A stretch of 64,000 nucleotides of DNA from Gilichinskyi gelida (GCA_038040385.1 JBBPII010000002.1:62001-126000); one strand, 5' to 3'; numbered from the stretch's first letter, positions 41,802-50,335 are shown. The notes: generated from the letters alone by a model not told the origin. Made by a program: numbers and translations.

Positions 41802-42821
41802 ATGCGCAAGCGCGTCTACATCGCCTACACCGGCGGCACCATCGGCATGACGCCGACGCGCGACGGGTACAAGCCGGCGCCGGGCTCGCTGCAGAAACAG
41901 ATGGCGCAGATGCCCGAGCTGCGGCACCCATCGATGCCGTCGTATCGAATCCACGAGTACGACCCGCTGCTCGACTCCTCGAACATGACGCCCGCGGAGT
42001 GGCTGAAGATCGCCCGCGACATCGCCGCGGTCTACGACGATTACGACGGCTTCGTCGTCCTGCACGGCACCGACACCATGGCCTACACCACCTCCGCCCT
42101 CCCTTTTCTGCTGAATGGATTGGCCAAGCCGGTGATCGTCACCGGCTCGCAGATCCCGCTGTGCGAGGTGCGCAACGACGCACGCGAGAACCTCATCACC
42201 TCGCTGCTGATCGCCGCGAAGCATGACGTCCCCGAGGTCTGCCTCTACTTCGGCGGCCGCCTCCTGCGCGGGTGCCGGGCTACGAAGGTCAGCGCCGACG
42301 GCTTCGCGGCGTTCGCCTCGCCGAACGTGCCGCCGCTCGGCACGGTCGGGGTGGATATCGAGATCGCCCGCGATCTGGTGCGCCGCCCGCCGCGCCGCGC
42401 AAAGCTGCGCGTCGACGAGCTGGCGCGCGCGCCGGTGGTCAGCGCGCTGCGGCTCTTCCCCGGCATCTCGCCGGCAATAGTACGAAACGTACTATTGCCG
42501 CCGCTGCAGGGGCTCATCCTGGAGGCCTACGGCGTCGGCAACGGCCCCGATCGGGACGCGGCGTTCATCGCTGCGCTCACCGAGGCCACCGAGCGCGGCG
42601 TGGTCATCGTCGATTGCACGCAGTGCCTGGAAGGGACGGTCGACCTCGCCGAGTACGCCGCCGGGTCCGCCCTCGCCCGCGCCGGCGTCATCAGCGGATT
42701 CGACATGACCGCCGAGGCCGCGCTGACGAAGCTGTATTACCTCTTCAGCCGAGGGTACGGCGCGAAGAAGGTCAAGCGCGAGATGCAGCGCGACCTCCGC
42801 GGCGAAGTCACGATCCGATGA
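41802..42821 (+). CDS. ansA: L-asparaginase, type I (cytoplasmic)
   Basis: 339 aa, about the length of E. coli AnsA. Catalytic Thr residues are in YTGGTIGMTPT and VVLHGTDTMAYTTSAL; the substrate loop includes SQIPLCEVRNDARENL. It hydrolyses asparagine to aspartate and ammonia. A perfect AT-rich hairpin of about 12 bp is encoded at 42472-42500. The stop overlaps the next gene's ATG (ATGA). Confidence 0.94.
   Translation: MRKRVYIAYTGGTIGMTPTRDGYKPAPGSLQKQMAQMPELRHPSMPSYRIHEYDPLLDSSNMTPAEWLKIARDIAAVYDDYDGFVVLHGTDTMAYTTSALPFLLNGLAKPVIVTGSQIPLCEVRNDARENLITSLLIAAKHDVPEVCLYFGGRLLRGCRATKVSADGFAAFASPNVPPLGTVGVDIEIARDLVRRPPRRAKLRVDELARAPVVSALRLFPGISPAIVRNVLLPPLQGLILEAYGVGNGPDRDAAFIAALTEATERGVVIVDCTQCLEGTVDLAEYAAGSALARAGVISGFDMTAEAALTKLYYLFSRGYGAKKVKREMQRDLRGEVTIR
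42472..42500. repeat. Perfect palindrome inside ansA
   Basis: CGGCAATAGTAC pairs with GTACTATTGCCG around GAAAC: a 12-bp perfect stem in an AT-rich island of an otherwise GC-rich gene. The codons there (ATA, GTA, CTA) are rare in this window. It could fold in the mRNA or bind a regulator. A related AATAGTAC-N5-GTA run lies at 31405-31420. Confidence 0.7.
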
Positions 42822-43858
42822 CCGACCTCCTCACCCTCGACGACTTCGAAACCGCGGCCCGCGAACGGCTTCCGCACGCCGTCTACGAGTTCATCGCCAG
42901 CGGCGCGGCGGACGAGATCACCCTCCGCTGGAACCGCGAGGCGTTCGAGCGCATCGCTTTGCGCCCCCGCGTGCTCGTCGACGTCGCCACCATCGACACC
43001 CGCGTCGACATCCTCGGCCACTCGCTCCCCTTCCCCATCCTGCTGGCGCCCGTCGCCTACCAGCGGCTCTTCCACCCCGAAGGCGAGGTCGAGGCGGCGC
43101 GCGGCGCGGGGGCGGCGGGGGCAGTGTACGTCGTCAGTACCGCGAGCACGTCGTCGATCGAAGAGATCGCCGCGGCGGCGACGGCGCCGCTCTGGCTGCA
43201 GATCTACATTCAGCAGGACCGCGGCTTCACCCGCGACCTGCTGGCGCGCGCCGAGGCGGCGGGCGTCCGCGCCTTCTGCCTCACGGTCGACACGCCGGCG
43301 CTCGGCACGCGGAACCGCCAGGCGCGCGCGAAGTTCACGATTCCCGCCGACCTGCCGACGCCGCACCTCGACGTCGAGGGGCGCGCGCGGTTGACCAACG
43401 CCAGCGTGCGCCGTGAGCCAGTGACGTGGCGCGACGTGGAGTGGATCCGTTCGATCGTGACGCGACCGTTGCTCCTGAAGGGCATCCTCGATCCGCGTGA
43501 CGCGGATCTGGCCATCGAAGCCGGCGTCGCCGGCATCATCGTCTCCAACCACGGCGCGCGAAACCTCGACACGGTTCCGGCCACCATCGATGCTCTTGCC
43601 GCGATCGCCGATCGCCTGGGCGGACGCGTGCCGCTGCTCGTCGACGGCGGAATTCGCCGCGGCACGGACGTGGTCAAGGCGCTGGCCCGCGGCGCGAACG
43701 CCGTCCTCATCGGCCGCTCGTACGCCTACGGCCTCGCGGTGAACGGTGCGAAGGGCGTCGAGCAGGTCGTGCAAATCCTCCGGCAGGAGCTGGAGACGGC
43801 GATGGCGTCGATGGGGCGCCCGTCGGTCGCCGCGCTCGACCGGACGGCGCTGTGGTAG
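42818..43858 (+). CDS. FMN-dependent alpha-hydroxy acid dehydrogenase/oxidase
   Basis: 346-aa FMN TIM-barrel enzyme of the lactate/glycolate oxidase family. The catalytic His is in IIVSNHGARNLD and the FMN-binding region is LLVDGGIRRGTDVVKALARG. A Lys in LLLKGILDPRDA and an early LAPVAYQRLFHPEGE are also as expected. It could oxidise lactate, glycolate or a related acid; the exact substrate is unknown. It is coupled to ansA by a 4-nt overlap. Confidence 0.92.
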   Translation: MTDLLTLDDFETAARERLPHAVYEFIASGAADEITLRWNREAFERIALRPRVLVDVATIDTRVDILGHSLPFPILLAPVAYQRLFHPEGEVEAARGAGAAGAVYVVSTASTSSIEEIAAAATAPLWLQIYIQQDRGFTRDLLARAEAAGVRAFCLTVDTPALGTRNRQARAKFTIPADLPTPHLDVEGRARLTNASVRREPVTWRDVEWIRSIVTRPLLLKGILDPRDADLAIEAGVAGIIVSNHGARNLDTVPATIDALAAIADRLGGRVPLLVDGGIRRGTDVVKALARGANAVLIGRSYAYGLAVNGAKGVEQVVQILRQELETAMASMGRPSVAALDRTALW

Positions 43859-43861
43859 TCG

Positions 43862-43867
43862 TACAAT
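43862..43867 (+). promoter_or_regulatory. -10-like TACAAT of leaderless GWxTD gene
   Basis: TACAAT ends 6 nt before the ATG at 43874. AGG lies inside the same gap, so a weak Shine-Dalgarno cannot be excluded. Confidence 0.4.
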
Positions 43868-43873
43868 CCAGGA

Positions 43874-44938
43874 ATGTCCAAGATCGCCCTGGCCCTCATT
43901 CTCTGTCTGCTCATCGTCTCGCTCTGCTCCGCCGCCACGCTGCCTGAAATCTTCAAACAGGCCAAAGACGCCTTCGGCCGCGGCGACTACAAGCAGTCGC
44001 TCGCCGACTTCGATCTGCTCGACGCCGAAAGCCAGAAGCCCGGCTTCGAAGCCGACCGCGCCAAGCTCGCGCCGGTCATCCTCTTCTATCGCGGCGCGAA
44101 CCTCGCCGCCCTCGGAAAGAAGGACGAGGCGAAGGAGACCTTCATCTCCTACCTGATCTTCATGCCCAACGCCTCCATCGCCTCGCCGCCGTTCCCGAAG
44201 GACGTCGTCGCCCTGTTCGACGCGGCGCGCAAAGAGGCGGACGGACGGTCGAACACCGTCTCCGCGGCGTTCGCCACCTTCATGACTCCCGCGGGATGGT
44301 CGCTCCCCACGGACGAGCACTGGACGGAAACGCCGGTGCGCTACCTCCTGACTCCGGCGCAGAAGCAGGAGTACGAGTCGCTCACCACGCCGGCCGACCG
44401 GGCGACTTTCGCCGACCGCGTGTGGGGGCAGCTCGATCCGACTCCGGGCACGCCGGCGAACGAATTCCGCGCGGAGTTCGAACGTCGCGTCGCATTCGCC
44501 GACGCCACATGGACGACAGAGAAGGCTCCTGGCCGCATCGGCGATCGGGCCACAGTGATCGTCTTCCTCGGGCCGCCGACCTACGCCGCGATGGGCAGCC
44601 TCGGCACAGCCGACGACACCATGTCGGCCATGCGGGCCCGCGGAAATGCCGACATGGACGCCGGACTGGTGGGGAAGAGCCGCCGCGGCACCTCCACCGC
44701 GCGGGCCATCCAGAAGCCCACCGACAATCTCGAGCAGGACTACAACCGCGGCGGGCGCGAGTCGTGGGTGTACCGCCAGGACCGCATGCCGAAGGATGTC
44801 CCCTTCCACGAGATCCGCGTCGACTTTCTGAGCAAGCAGGGCTACGGCGCCGGCGTGCTGCAGAAGGAGCCGCAGGTGATGCAGACCCTCGGCGGCGCCG
44901 TCGACGCCGCGTTGCGCGACAAGAAGTTCAGTCGCTGA
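43874..44938 (+). CDS. GWxTD-domain exported protein
   Basis: 354 aa with a signal peptide (IALALILCLLIVSLCSAA). An N-terminal TPR-like part (AKDAFGRGDYKQSLADFDLL, RGANLAALGKKDEAKETFIS) precedes a GWxTD-type domain. That domain has VRYLLTPAQKQEYESLTTPA, FADRVWGQLDPTPGTPANEF and RVAFADATW. The eponymous GW-x-TD appears as PGRIGDRATVIVFLGPP, a divergent version. The family is common in Acidobacteriota and related phyla and its function is unknown. It converges with and overlaps dinB. Confidence 0.85.
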   Translation: MSKIALALILCLLIVSLCSAATLPEIFKQAKDAFGRGDYKQSLADFDLLDAESQKPGFEADRAKLAPVILFYRGANLAALGKKDEAKETFISYLIFMPNASIASPPFPKDVVALFDAARKEADGRSNTVSAAFATFMTPAGWSLPTDEHWTETPVRYLLTPAQKQEYESLTTPADRATFADRVWGQLDPTPGTPANEFRAEFERRVAFADATWTTEKAPGRIGDRATVIVFLGPPTYAAMGSLGTADDTMSAMRARGNADMDAGLVGKSRRGTSTARAIQKPTDNLEQDYNRGGRESWVYRQDRMPKDVPFHEIRVDFLSKQGYGAGVLQKEPQVMQTLGGAVDAALRDKKFSR

Positions 44939-45359
44939 GCAGCCCGGCGCGCGTGCAGTGGATGAAGTCCGTGTACGCCGGCGTCTCCCCGGCGTCGCGG
45001 ATGATCAGCGCGATCTGCCCGCGGTGATACCCGCCGTGGAGGATAACGTGAGTGAGGACGTCATCCGCGCGGCTGGTCCACCGCTCGCCGAGTGAATTGG
45101 TGTAGGTGATTTCGGTCACCCGCACCGGCACACGCCACTCCTCGCGCAGCAGGTCGAGCTGCCGCTCGCACTCATCGAGCGTCCATTCGGGCCACACCAC
45201 CGCCGGCGGACCGCCGCGCAGCCGCTGCAGCCAGACCCACTGCGTCCCCACGATGTGCGCGAGAATGCGCACCGCGCGCGGCGGCGGGGGCGCCATGGCG
45301 CGAAGCCGCGCAACCTCCTCGCGGTTCGCCCAGTCGTCGTAGCGGAAGCGACGCTCCAT
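44928..45359 (-). CDS. DinB-family protein
   Basis: 143-aa four-helix-bundle protein with DinB/YfiT-type metal histidines: ILAHIVGTQWVWLQRLRGG and THVILHGGYHRGQIALIIR. DinB relatives include bacillithiol-dependent and DNA damage-inducible proteins; its role here is unknown. TACGAT ends 7 nt before the ATG at 45359 with no Shine-Dalgarno. The upstream gap is filled by a family 1 repeat. Confidence 0.88.
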   Translation of the reverse strand: MERRFRYDDWANREEVARLRAMAPPPPRAVRILAHIVGTQWVWLQRLRGGPPAVVWPEWTLDECERQLDLLREEWRVPVRVTEITYTNSLGERWTSRADDVLTHVILHGGYHRGQIALIIRDAGETPAYTDFIHCTRAGLLSD

Positions 45360-45374
45360 GGGAGCGATCGTACG

Positions 45375-45480
45375 CCCTCATCCGCCGCTTCGCGGCACCT
45401 TCTCCCGCTCACGCGGGAGAAGGACAACCTGGTCCCTCTCCCGCTTGCGGGAGAGGGTGGCCCGAAGGGCCGGGTGAGGG
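45375..45480. repeat. Family 1 dispersed repeat (copy C, reverse orientation)
   Basis: The 106-nt element begins CCCTCATCCGCCGCTTCGCGG and ends GGCCGGGTGAGGG, the reverse complement of copy A. It lies between the divergent dinB and radA genes. Confidence 0.85.
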
Positions 45481-45515
45481 TCGCTCCACAATCCGTAGAT
45501 TCTCTCTCCCGCCGT

Positions 45516-45521
45516 TACAAT
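45516..45521 (+). promoter_or_regulatory. -10 TACAAT of leaderless radA
   Basis: TACAAT ends 6 nt before the ATG at 45528, an ideal leaderless spacing. No ribosome binding site is present. No recognisable -35 was found at 17 nt. Confidence 0.5.
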
Positions 45522-45527
45522 CGCTCG

Positions 45528-46877
45528 ATGGCCAAAAAAGCGACCACGGTATTCGCCTGCACCGAATGCGGCGCCCAGGCGGCGAAGTGGCTCGGCCGCT
45601 GCCCCGACTGCAACGGCTGGAACACCTTCGCCGAGGAGGAGAGCGGCGGGGCGGTGCATTCGATGGGGATGAGCGCCTCCGCCGTTCCTCTGCCGCTCGG
45701 CGCGATCGGCGCGGACGTCGTGGCGCGCACATCCACGAACCTGCCGAGCCTCGACCGGGTCCTGGGCGGGGGGCTGGTGGCGGGGTCGGTGGCGTTGGTG
45801 GGCGGCGAGCCGGGCATCGGCAAGTCGACGCTGCTTCTACAGGTGGCAGAGCAATTGGCGTCCGAGGGGCCCGTGCTGTATGTGTCGGGAGAGGAGTCGC
45901 CGAGGCAGATCGCCCTTCGCGCGAAGCGGCTGGGCACCGTCAGCGACAACATCCGCCTCTACACCGAGACCTCCGTGGAGAAGATCGTCGAGGCCATCGA
46001 CAAACTGAAGCCGGTGGCCGCCATCATCGACTCCATCCAGACCGTGCACACCTCCACGAACGGCTCGACGCCCGGCTCCATCGGGCAGGTGCGCGACTCC
46101 GCCGGCCTGCTGATGTCCGCGGCGAAGCGGATGTCCGTCCCCATCTTCCTCATCGGCCACATCACCAAGGAAGGCACCATCGCCGGCCCGAAGTCGCTCG
46201 AGCACATCGTCGACACCGTCCTCTACTTCGAAGGTGAGAAGTTTCAGAACTACCGCGTGGTCCGCGCCTACAAGAACCGCTTCGGCCCGGTGAACGAGGT
46301 GGCGATCTTCGAGATGCACGACAACGGCCTGGAAGAGGTGCCGAATCCCTCCGCCGCGCTCATCGCGCAGCGCAGCACGGCGCCCGGTTCGGCGGTCGTC
46401 GCGGCGATGGAAGGGACGCGCCCGCTGCTGATCGAAGTGCAGGCGCTGGTGACGGCGACGCATTTCCCGTCGCCGAAGCGGATGTCGGTGGGCATCGACG
46501 CCAACCGCGTCTCGCTGCTGCTGGCGGTGTTGGAGAAGAAGAACGGCGGCAACTTCATCGCCAACGACGTCTACGTCAACGTCGCCGGCGGCCTGCAGAT
46601 CGACGAGCCGGCCATCGACCTCGGCATCGTCGCCGCGTTGGTGTCGTCGCAGCGCAACCTCCCCATCGCCAACGACGTCGTCGTTTTCGGCGAGGTCGGT
46701 CTGCTGGGCGAGGTCCGCGGTGTCTCGCAGCCGGATCTCCGCGCGCGCGAGGCGGCGGCGCTCGGCTTCCGCCGTGTGATCCTGCCGCAGACCAACGCGG
46801 CGGAGATCCGCGCCGACGTCGTCGTCACCGGCGTCCGCCGTATGGAAGAGTTCGCTGAGGCCCTCTTTCGCCGTTGA
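45528..46877 (+). CDS. radA: DNA repair protein RadA (Sms)
   Basis: 449-aa ATPase that drives branch migration in homologous recombination. An N-terminal C4 zinc finger (ACTECGAQAAKWLGRCPDCN) precedes the ATPase. Walker A is GGEPGIGKSTLLLQ; the RadA-specific YKNRFGPVNEVA motif is present. The C-terminal Lon-like domain has VGIDANRVSLLLAVLEKK and VNVAGGLQIDEPAIDLGIVA. Confidence 0.97.
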   Translation: MAKKATTVFACTECGAQAAKWLGRCPDCNGWNTFAEEESGGAVHSMGMSASAVPLPLGAIGADVVARTSTNLPSLDRVLGGGLVAGSVALVGGEPGIGKSTLLLQVAEQLASEGPVLYVSGEESPRQIALRAKRLGTVSDNIRLYTETSVEKIVEAIDKLKPVAAIIDSIQTVHTSTNGSTPGSIGQVRDSAGLLMSAAKRMSVPIFLIGHITKEGTIAGPKSLEHIVDTVLYFEGEKFQNYRVVRAYKNRFGPVNEVAIFEMHDNGLEEVPNPSAALIAQRSTAPGSAVVAAMEGTRPLLIEVQALVTATHFPSPKRMSVGIDANRVSLLLAVLEKKNGGNFIANDVYVNVAGGLQIDEPAIDLGIVAALVSSQRNLPIANDVVVFGEVGLLGEVRGVSQPDLRAREAAALGFRRVILPQTNAAEIRADVVVTGVRRMEEFAEALFRR

Positions 46878-46883
46878 AGGTTA

Positions 46884-46912
46884 TTTACAAGCTCAGCCGT
46901 GGTGGGTAAACT
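46884..46912 (+). promoter_or_regulatory. Promoter for M23 lipoprotein: TTTACA-N17-TAAACT
   Basis: TTTACA (46884-46889) and TAAACT (46907-46912) with 17-nt spacing lie immediately upstream of the ATG at 46924. The leader would be only about 4-5 nt. Confidence 0.45.
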
Positions 46913-46923
46913 TCCCAAATCCG

Positions 46924-47685
46924 ATGGAGACTCGTCAGGGAAGTGTGGTGGGTTGCTTTCTCGCGCTGGTGCTCAGCGGCTGCGCCTCGATCCCCCTCGA
47001 CCGGACTGCTCAGCCCGCGCCGGCAGCCCCTTCCGCCTCTCTCCTCTCCGATGACGACGACTGGAGTCAGGTCATCGCGCAACTCCGCGCGGACCTGAAT
47101 CGCTACAACAGCCGCGAGATCGCCCGCAAGCCGACCATCGCGCCGAGCACCACCACCACTCAGCAGCGCAATCGCGAGTTCGCCGACCGGGCGAAGGCGC
47201 TCTTCGCGCCGCTCTCCGCGGCGGCGATGCGCATGCCAGTGGTGGGCATTCGCTCCTACGACCTCAGCGACAGTTGGCACAACCCGCGCGACGGCGGCGT
47301 GCGGCTGCACAAAGGCATCGACATCTTCGCGCCGCGCGGCACGGAGATCGTCGCCGTGGTGGAAGGCATCATCAGCTTCATCGGCGACCAGCCGAAGGGC
47401 GGCCACTGTCTCTGGCTGACCACCGAGAGCGGCGCGTCGTTCTACTACGCGCACCTCGACCGGTGGGCCGCGGGTCTCTACGAAGGGATGGAAGTGCAGG
47501 CCGGCGATCTACTGGGATACGTCGGCAACACCGGCAACGCGAAGTACACGCCGTCGCACCTCCACTTCGGCGTCAACCAGAACGACGAGATGGTGAACCC
47601 CTATCCGCTCCTGACCAGGGCCACGCCCATCCAGCACGCACGCGTGCACGTCTCGCTGAGCGGCGGATCGGTCGCCACGCGTTAG
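46924..47685 (+). CDS. M23/LytM-type peptidase lipoprotein
   Basis: 253 aa. A type II signal peptide ends in LVLSGCAS. The M23 domain has metal ligands in RLHKGIDIFAP and PSHLHFGVNQN, with SFYYAHLDRW. It is predicted to cut peptidoglycan cross-links or to activate an amidase. Length of the N-terminal linker (about residues 25-105) is low-complexity. Nothing in the catalytic site appears missing. Confidence 0.92.
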   Translation: METRQGSVVGCFLALVLSGCASIPLDRTAQPAPAAPSASLLSDDDDWSQVIAQLRADLNRYNSREIARKPTIAPSTTTTQQRNREFADRAKALFAPLSAAAMRMPVVGIRSYDLSDSWHNPRDGGVRLHKGIDIFAPRGTEIVAVVEGIISFIGDQPKGGHCLWLTTESGASFYYAHLDRWAAGLYEGMEVQAGDLLGYVGNTGNAKYTPSHLHFGVNQNDEMVNPYPLLTRATPIQHARVHVSLSGGSVATR

Positions 47686-47687
47686 CG

Positions 47688-47837
47688 TTACGGCTTCCGC
47701 ACCGGACAGACCCAAAAACGCATGTCGTCGCAGTAGCGCCCCCGGCACTGCATTTTGGTGGCGCCGGTGCCGGGCGCGAAGACGATGGGCCCTGTTTCCT
47801 CGGAGATCCACTGCGTCCACTGGCAACGGTTTGGGCC
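47688..47837 (-). pseudogene. 3' part of IS-split Cys-rich exported protein
   Basis: The frame ending at TAA (47688-47690) reads RCQWTQWISEETGP, then ATKMQCRGRYCDDMRFWVC and PVRKP. It repeats the motif CxGxYCDD of the gene at 49076-49450, so it is the last module of that gene, separated by the IS3 element. Confidence 0.75.
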
Positions 47838-47870
47838 TACCCCGGTTTCGTGGACGGGTTAGTACTTGGG

Positions 47871-48716
47871 TCAGGCGGCGAGAGCCGCCTGACGGTTTTC
47901 GAACAGCACGGGTGAAAGGTAGCCGAGCGCAGAGTGTCGGCGGCGCGTATTGTAGAAGCCTTCAATGAAGTCGAAGATCGCGCTGCGAGCTTCGTCGTGA
48001 TTCCTGAACGTCGACCGGTCGATGAGCTCGCACTCGAGCGTGGCGAAGAAGCTCTCACACATCGCGTTGTCGTAGCAATCGCCGACAGAGCCCATCGAAG
48101 GACGGACGCCCTCCTCGCGACATCGTTTGCCGAACTCGATCGAGGTGTACTGACAGCCCTGGTCGGAATGATGAATCACGTCGACCGGCGAGCGTTGCAT
48201 GATGGCCATGTCCAGCGCTGAGGTCACCAGAGACGTTCTCAGGTGCGCGGCCATAGCCCATCCCACGATCTTGCAACTCCACACGTCGAGCACGACGGCC
48301 AAATAGAGGAACCCAACCCACGTCGGAACGTACGTGATATCGGCGACCCACAACGCGTTCGCTCTGTCGGCGACGAACTGCCGATCGACCAGATCGGGAG
48401 CCGGGCGAGCCGACCGGTCCCGTCGCGTCGTCACCGTCGATTTTCGTCGGCTCACTCCTGCCAACCCGGATTCGTTCATCAGGCGAGCGACCCGCTTCCG
48501 TCCCACTCGCGTCCCTTCCTCCTGCAACTCCGCGTGAATGCGCGGCGCTCCGTAGGTCTGGCGCGAATGGTCATGGATCGTCCTTATCCTTTGCTGAAGC
48601 TTTTCGTCCTCCTGCTTCCGCATCGAGATCATCCGGCGGCGCCACGCGTAGTACCCGCTGGCAGAGACTTCCAGCACACGGCACATCGCGCGGATCGAGA
48701 ACATGGCCTGGTGCAC
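47871..48716 (-). CDS. IS3-family transposase OrfB
   Basis: 281 aa from GTG 48716; the true product is probably the OrfAB fusion made by -1 frameshifting. The integrase core carries the DDE residues: Asp in LWVADITYVPT, Asp in IHHSDQGCQYTS and Glu in DNAMCESFFATLECE. The N-terminal HTH_21-like part (CRVLEVSASGYYAWRRR) is present. A slippery CAAAAAG lies near 48735-48741 in the overlap with orfA. Confidence 0.93.
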   Translation of the reverse strand: MHQAMFSIRAMCRVLEVSASGYYAWRRRMISMRKQEDEKLQQRIRTIHDHSRQTYGAPRIHAELQEEGTRVGRKRVARLMNESGLAGVSRRKSTVTTRRDRSARPAPDLVDRQFVADRANALWVADITYVPTWVGFLYLAVVLDVWSCKIVGWAMAAHLRTSLVTSALDMAIMQRSPVDVIHHSDQGCQYTSIEFGKRCREEGVRPSMGSVGDCYDNAMCESFFATLECELIDRSTFRNHDEARSAIFDFIEGFYNTRRRHSALGYLSPVLFENRQAALAA

Positions 48717-48718
48717 GT

Positions 48719-49030
48719 CTACGAAGAAGAAGATCTTTTTGACTTCTTCTCGGTCTCCTGCGCGAACCAGGCCGCGGCTTTTGACAGGATCTCCCGCTCT
48801 TCCTTCAGCCGCGCATTCTCCCGGCGCAGGCGCGCCAACTCCTCTCGCTCTTCGGTCTTCAGACCGTCCGTGCGAGTCCCTTCATCCAGCTCCGCCTGTT
48901 TGACCCAGTTCCGAATCGCCGGCGCTGATGGCTCGTACTCTCGCGCCAGATCCTCCGGCGATCGTCCTGCTCGAACCAACCGAACCAGTTCTTGCTGCAA
49001 CTCCGCTGAATACCGCTTTCGCTTTCCCAT
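48719..49030 (-). CDS. IS3-family OrfA (HTH transposition protein)
   Basis: 103 aa. An HTH domain (YSAELQQELVRLVRAGRSPE, APAIRNWVKQAEL) is followed by a leucine-zipper-like helix (ELARLRRENARLKEEREILS). The end runs through the CAAAAAG slip site near 48735-48741; a -1 shift there joins it to OrfB. Confidence 0.9.
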   Translation of the reverse strand: MGKRKRYSAELQQELVRLVRAGRSPEDLAREYEPSAPAIRNWVKQAELDEGTRTDGLKTEEREELARLRRENARLKEEREILSKAAAWFAQETEKKSKRSSSS

Positions 49031-49075
49031 CGTGGACTCCTTCCAACATCCTCAGGTGTCCACGAAACCGGGTCA

Positions 49076-49450
49076 ACTCCAGTTCTCGTCGGCACGCGCA
49101 TCGCGCAGTGAGACGCACTCGAGCGATACGTCGTCGCAGTAGCTCCCCTTGCATTTGACGCCGGTGACGAAGCCGAGCGCCTTATCGGCCTTGCCGAAGA
49201 ACGGCGCGACGACGTCGCAACTCGCCTCTGCGCCGCCTTCCTCGGAGATGAACGCCGTCCACTTGACGTCGTAGATCTGGTGAGCGGGCCCACCGCAACT
49301 CAACGTGATGTTGTCGCAGAAGCGGCCCGAGCATCTGACGGCCGTGACAAGGCGGTTGCTACAGGAAACCGGGCGCAACTCGTCGGAAGTAGTTTGGCCG
49401 AAGGCGGAGACGCCGATCAGCGCGACGATGAGCGAAAACAGGTGTTTCAT
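49076..49450 (-). pseudogene. 5' part of IS-split Cys-rich exported protein
   Basis: From ATG 49450 the frame encodes a signal peptide (HLFSLIVALIGVSAFGQ) and two modules with CSGRFCDNITLSCGG and KCKGSYCDDVSLECVSL, joined by a DVKWTAFISEEGG repeat. The frame ends in ADENW-S at the IS boundary, and a third module resumes at 47688-47837 beyond the element. The gene is therefore interrupted by the insertion. Cys spacing suggests disulfides in the envelope. Confidence 0.75.
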
Positions 49451-49480
49451 AGCTGCATAGTGCGCTCGCACGCGTCTTCG

Positions 49481-49891
49481 TTACAACCAGCCGAAGCCCA
49501 ACTCCCGCAGCGGCCCCATCACGAATTCGCGCTGCCGAAAGCGCGGATGTGGCAGTGTCAGCGTGCGCGTGCGGACGCGGTGCGCGCTGTGGATGATGAG
49601 ATCGAGGTCGATGACGCGCGGCGCGTTGCGGCTGGTACGGCGACGGCCGAGGCGCGATTCGATGGCCAGCAGCGCGTCCAGCAGCGCCTGAGGTGCGAGC
49701 CGCGTGGAGCCGGCGAGGACGGCGTTGAGGAAGCGCGGCGATCCCGGCGGCGCGCCGACAGGGTCGGTCTCGATGAAGGCGCTCACGCGGACGACGTCGA
49801 CGACGCTGCGAAGCTCATGGATCGCGCGGCGGAGAAAGAGGGCGCGGTCGCCGAGGTTCGAGCCGAGGGCCACGGCCACGGACCACGGCAT
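49481..49891 (-). CDS. folK: 2-amino-4-hydroxy-6-hydroxymethyldihydropteridine pyrophosphokinase
   Basis: 136 aa. HPPK transfers pyrophosphate from ATP to 6-hydroxymethyl-dihydropterin in folate synthesis. Motifs are VALGSNLGDRALFLRRA, the acidic loop RVIDLDLIIHSA, and LPHPRFRQREFVMGPL. Length is slightly shorter than the usual 150-160 but motifs are complete. No other folate gene is adjacent. Confidence 0.93.
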   Translation of the reverse strand: MPWSVAVALGSNLGDRALFLRRAIHELRSVVDVVRVSAFIETDPVGAPPGSPRFLNAVLAGSTRLAPQALLDALLAIESRLGRRRTSRNAPRVIDLDLIIHSAHRVRTRTLTLPHPRFRQREFVMGPLRELGFGWL

Positions 49892-49894
49892 CCG

Positions 49895-50335
49895 CTACTC
49901 CTCGACGTTGATGCTGTCCGACAGCTCGTTCATGTCGCCCGCCGCCCGCGGAAAGTACTCCCGAAGCTGCTGGCCGGCGGCGGTGATCGCTTCCACGATG
50001 CCCTCGGTGAACTCCCCCTTCGAGAAGCGGATGGTCAGCTTCGCGGCGATCTCGTCCCAGAAGCCGGCGGGCACTTTCTCGTCGATGCCGCGGTCGCCGA
50101 GGATGACGAAGCGCTGCTCTTCGGTGGCGATGAAGAGAAGGACGCCGTTGCGCAGCGCGGTCTTGGTCATGCCGAGGCGCTCGAAGGTCCGCTCGGCGAC
50201 GGTGCGGATGTCGCCGCCGATCGCTTTCGGCTGGACGTGGACGCGGACCTCGCCGGAGGTCTGTTGCTCCGCTTCCTGAATGGCGGCGGTGATGCGCTGC
50301 TGGTCGAGCTTTTCGAGGAATTCTTTCTGTTTCAT
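49895..50335 (-). CDS. TPM-domain protein (soluble)
   Basis: 146 aa of the TPM family. A short N-terminal helix (EFLEKLDQQRITAAIQEAEQ) is followed by the domain core (GEVRVHVQPKAIGGDIRTVA, RNGVLLFIATEEQRFVILGD, RGIDEKVPAGFWDEIAAKL). It lacks a signal peptide. Its ATG overlaps the upstream TPM gene by one base (TGATG). These gene sets usually travel with LemA; the function is unsettled (phosphatase-like or photosystem-related in homologues). Confidence 0.88.
   Translation of the reverse strand: MKQKEFLEKLDQQRITAAIQEAEQQTSGEVRVHVQPKAIGGDIRTVAERTFERLGMTKTALRNGVLLFIATEEQRFVILGDRGIDEKVPAGFWDEIAAKLTIRFSKGEFTEGIVEAITAAGQQLREYFPRAAGDMNELSDSINVEE

Larger units (their letters stand above)
47838..49075 (-). 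mobile_element. IS3-family insertion sequence (about 1.24 kb)
   Basis: Terminal inverted repeats share CCCGGTTTCGTGGAC (47841-47855 and its complement 49058-49072). The two ORFs are IS3-type OrfA and OrfB with intact DDE. The ends resemble T-N-N-CCCGG (TACCCC at 47838 and TGACCC at the other end), the usual TG being changed to TA at one side. No flanking target duplication was identified. Confidence 0.88.

Noticed and set aside
47834..49079. Target-site duplication of the IS3 element
   Set aside because: The bases outside the ends (GGCC on the left, ACTC on the right) do not match, so no duplication is claimed.
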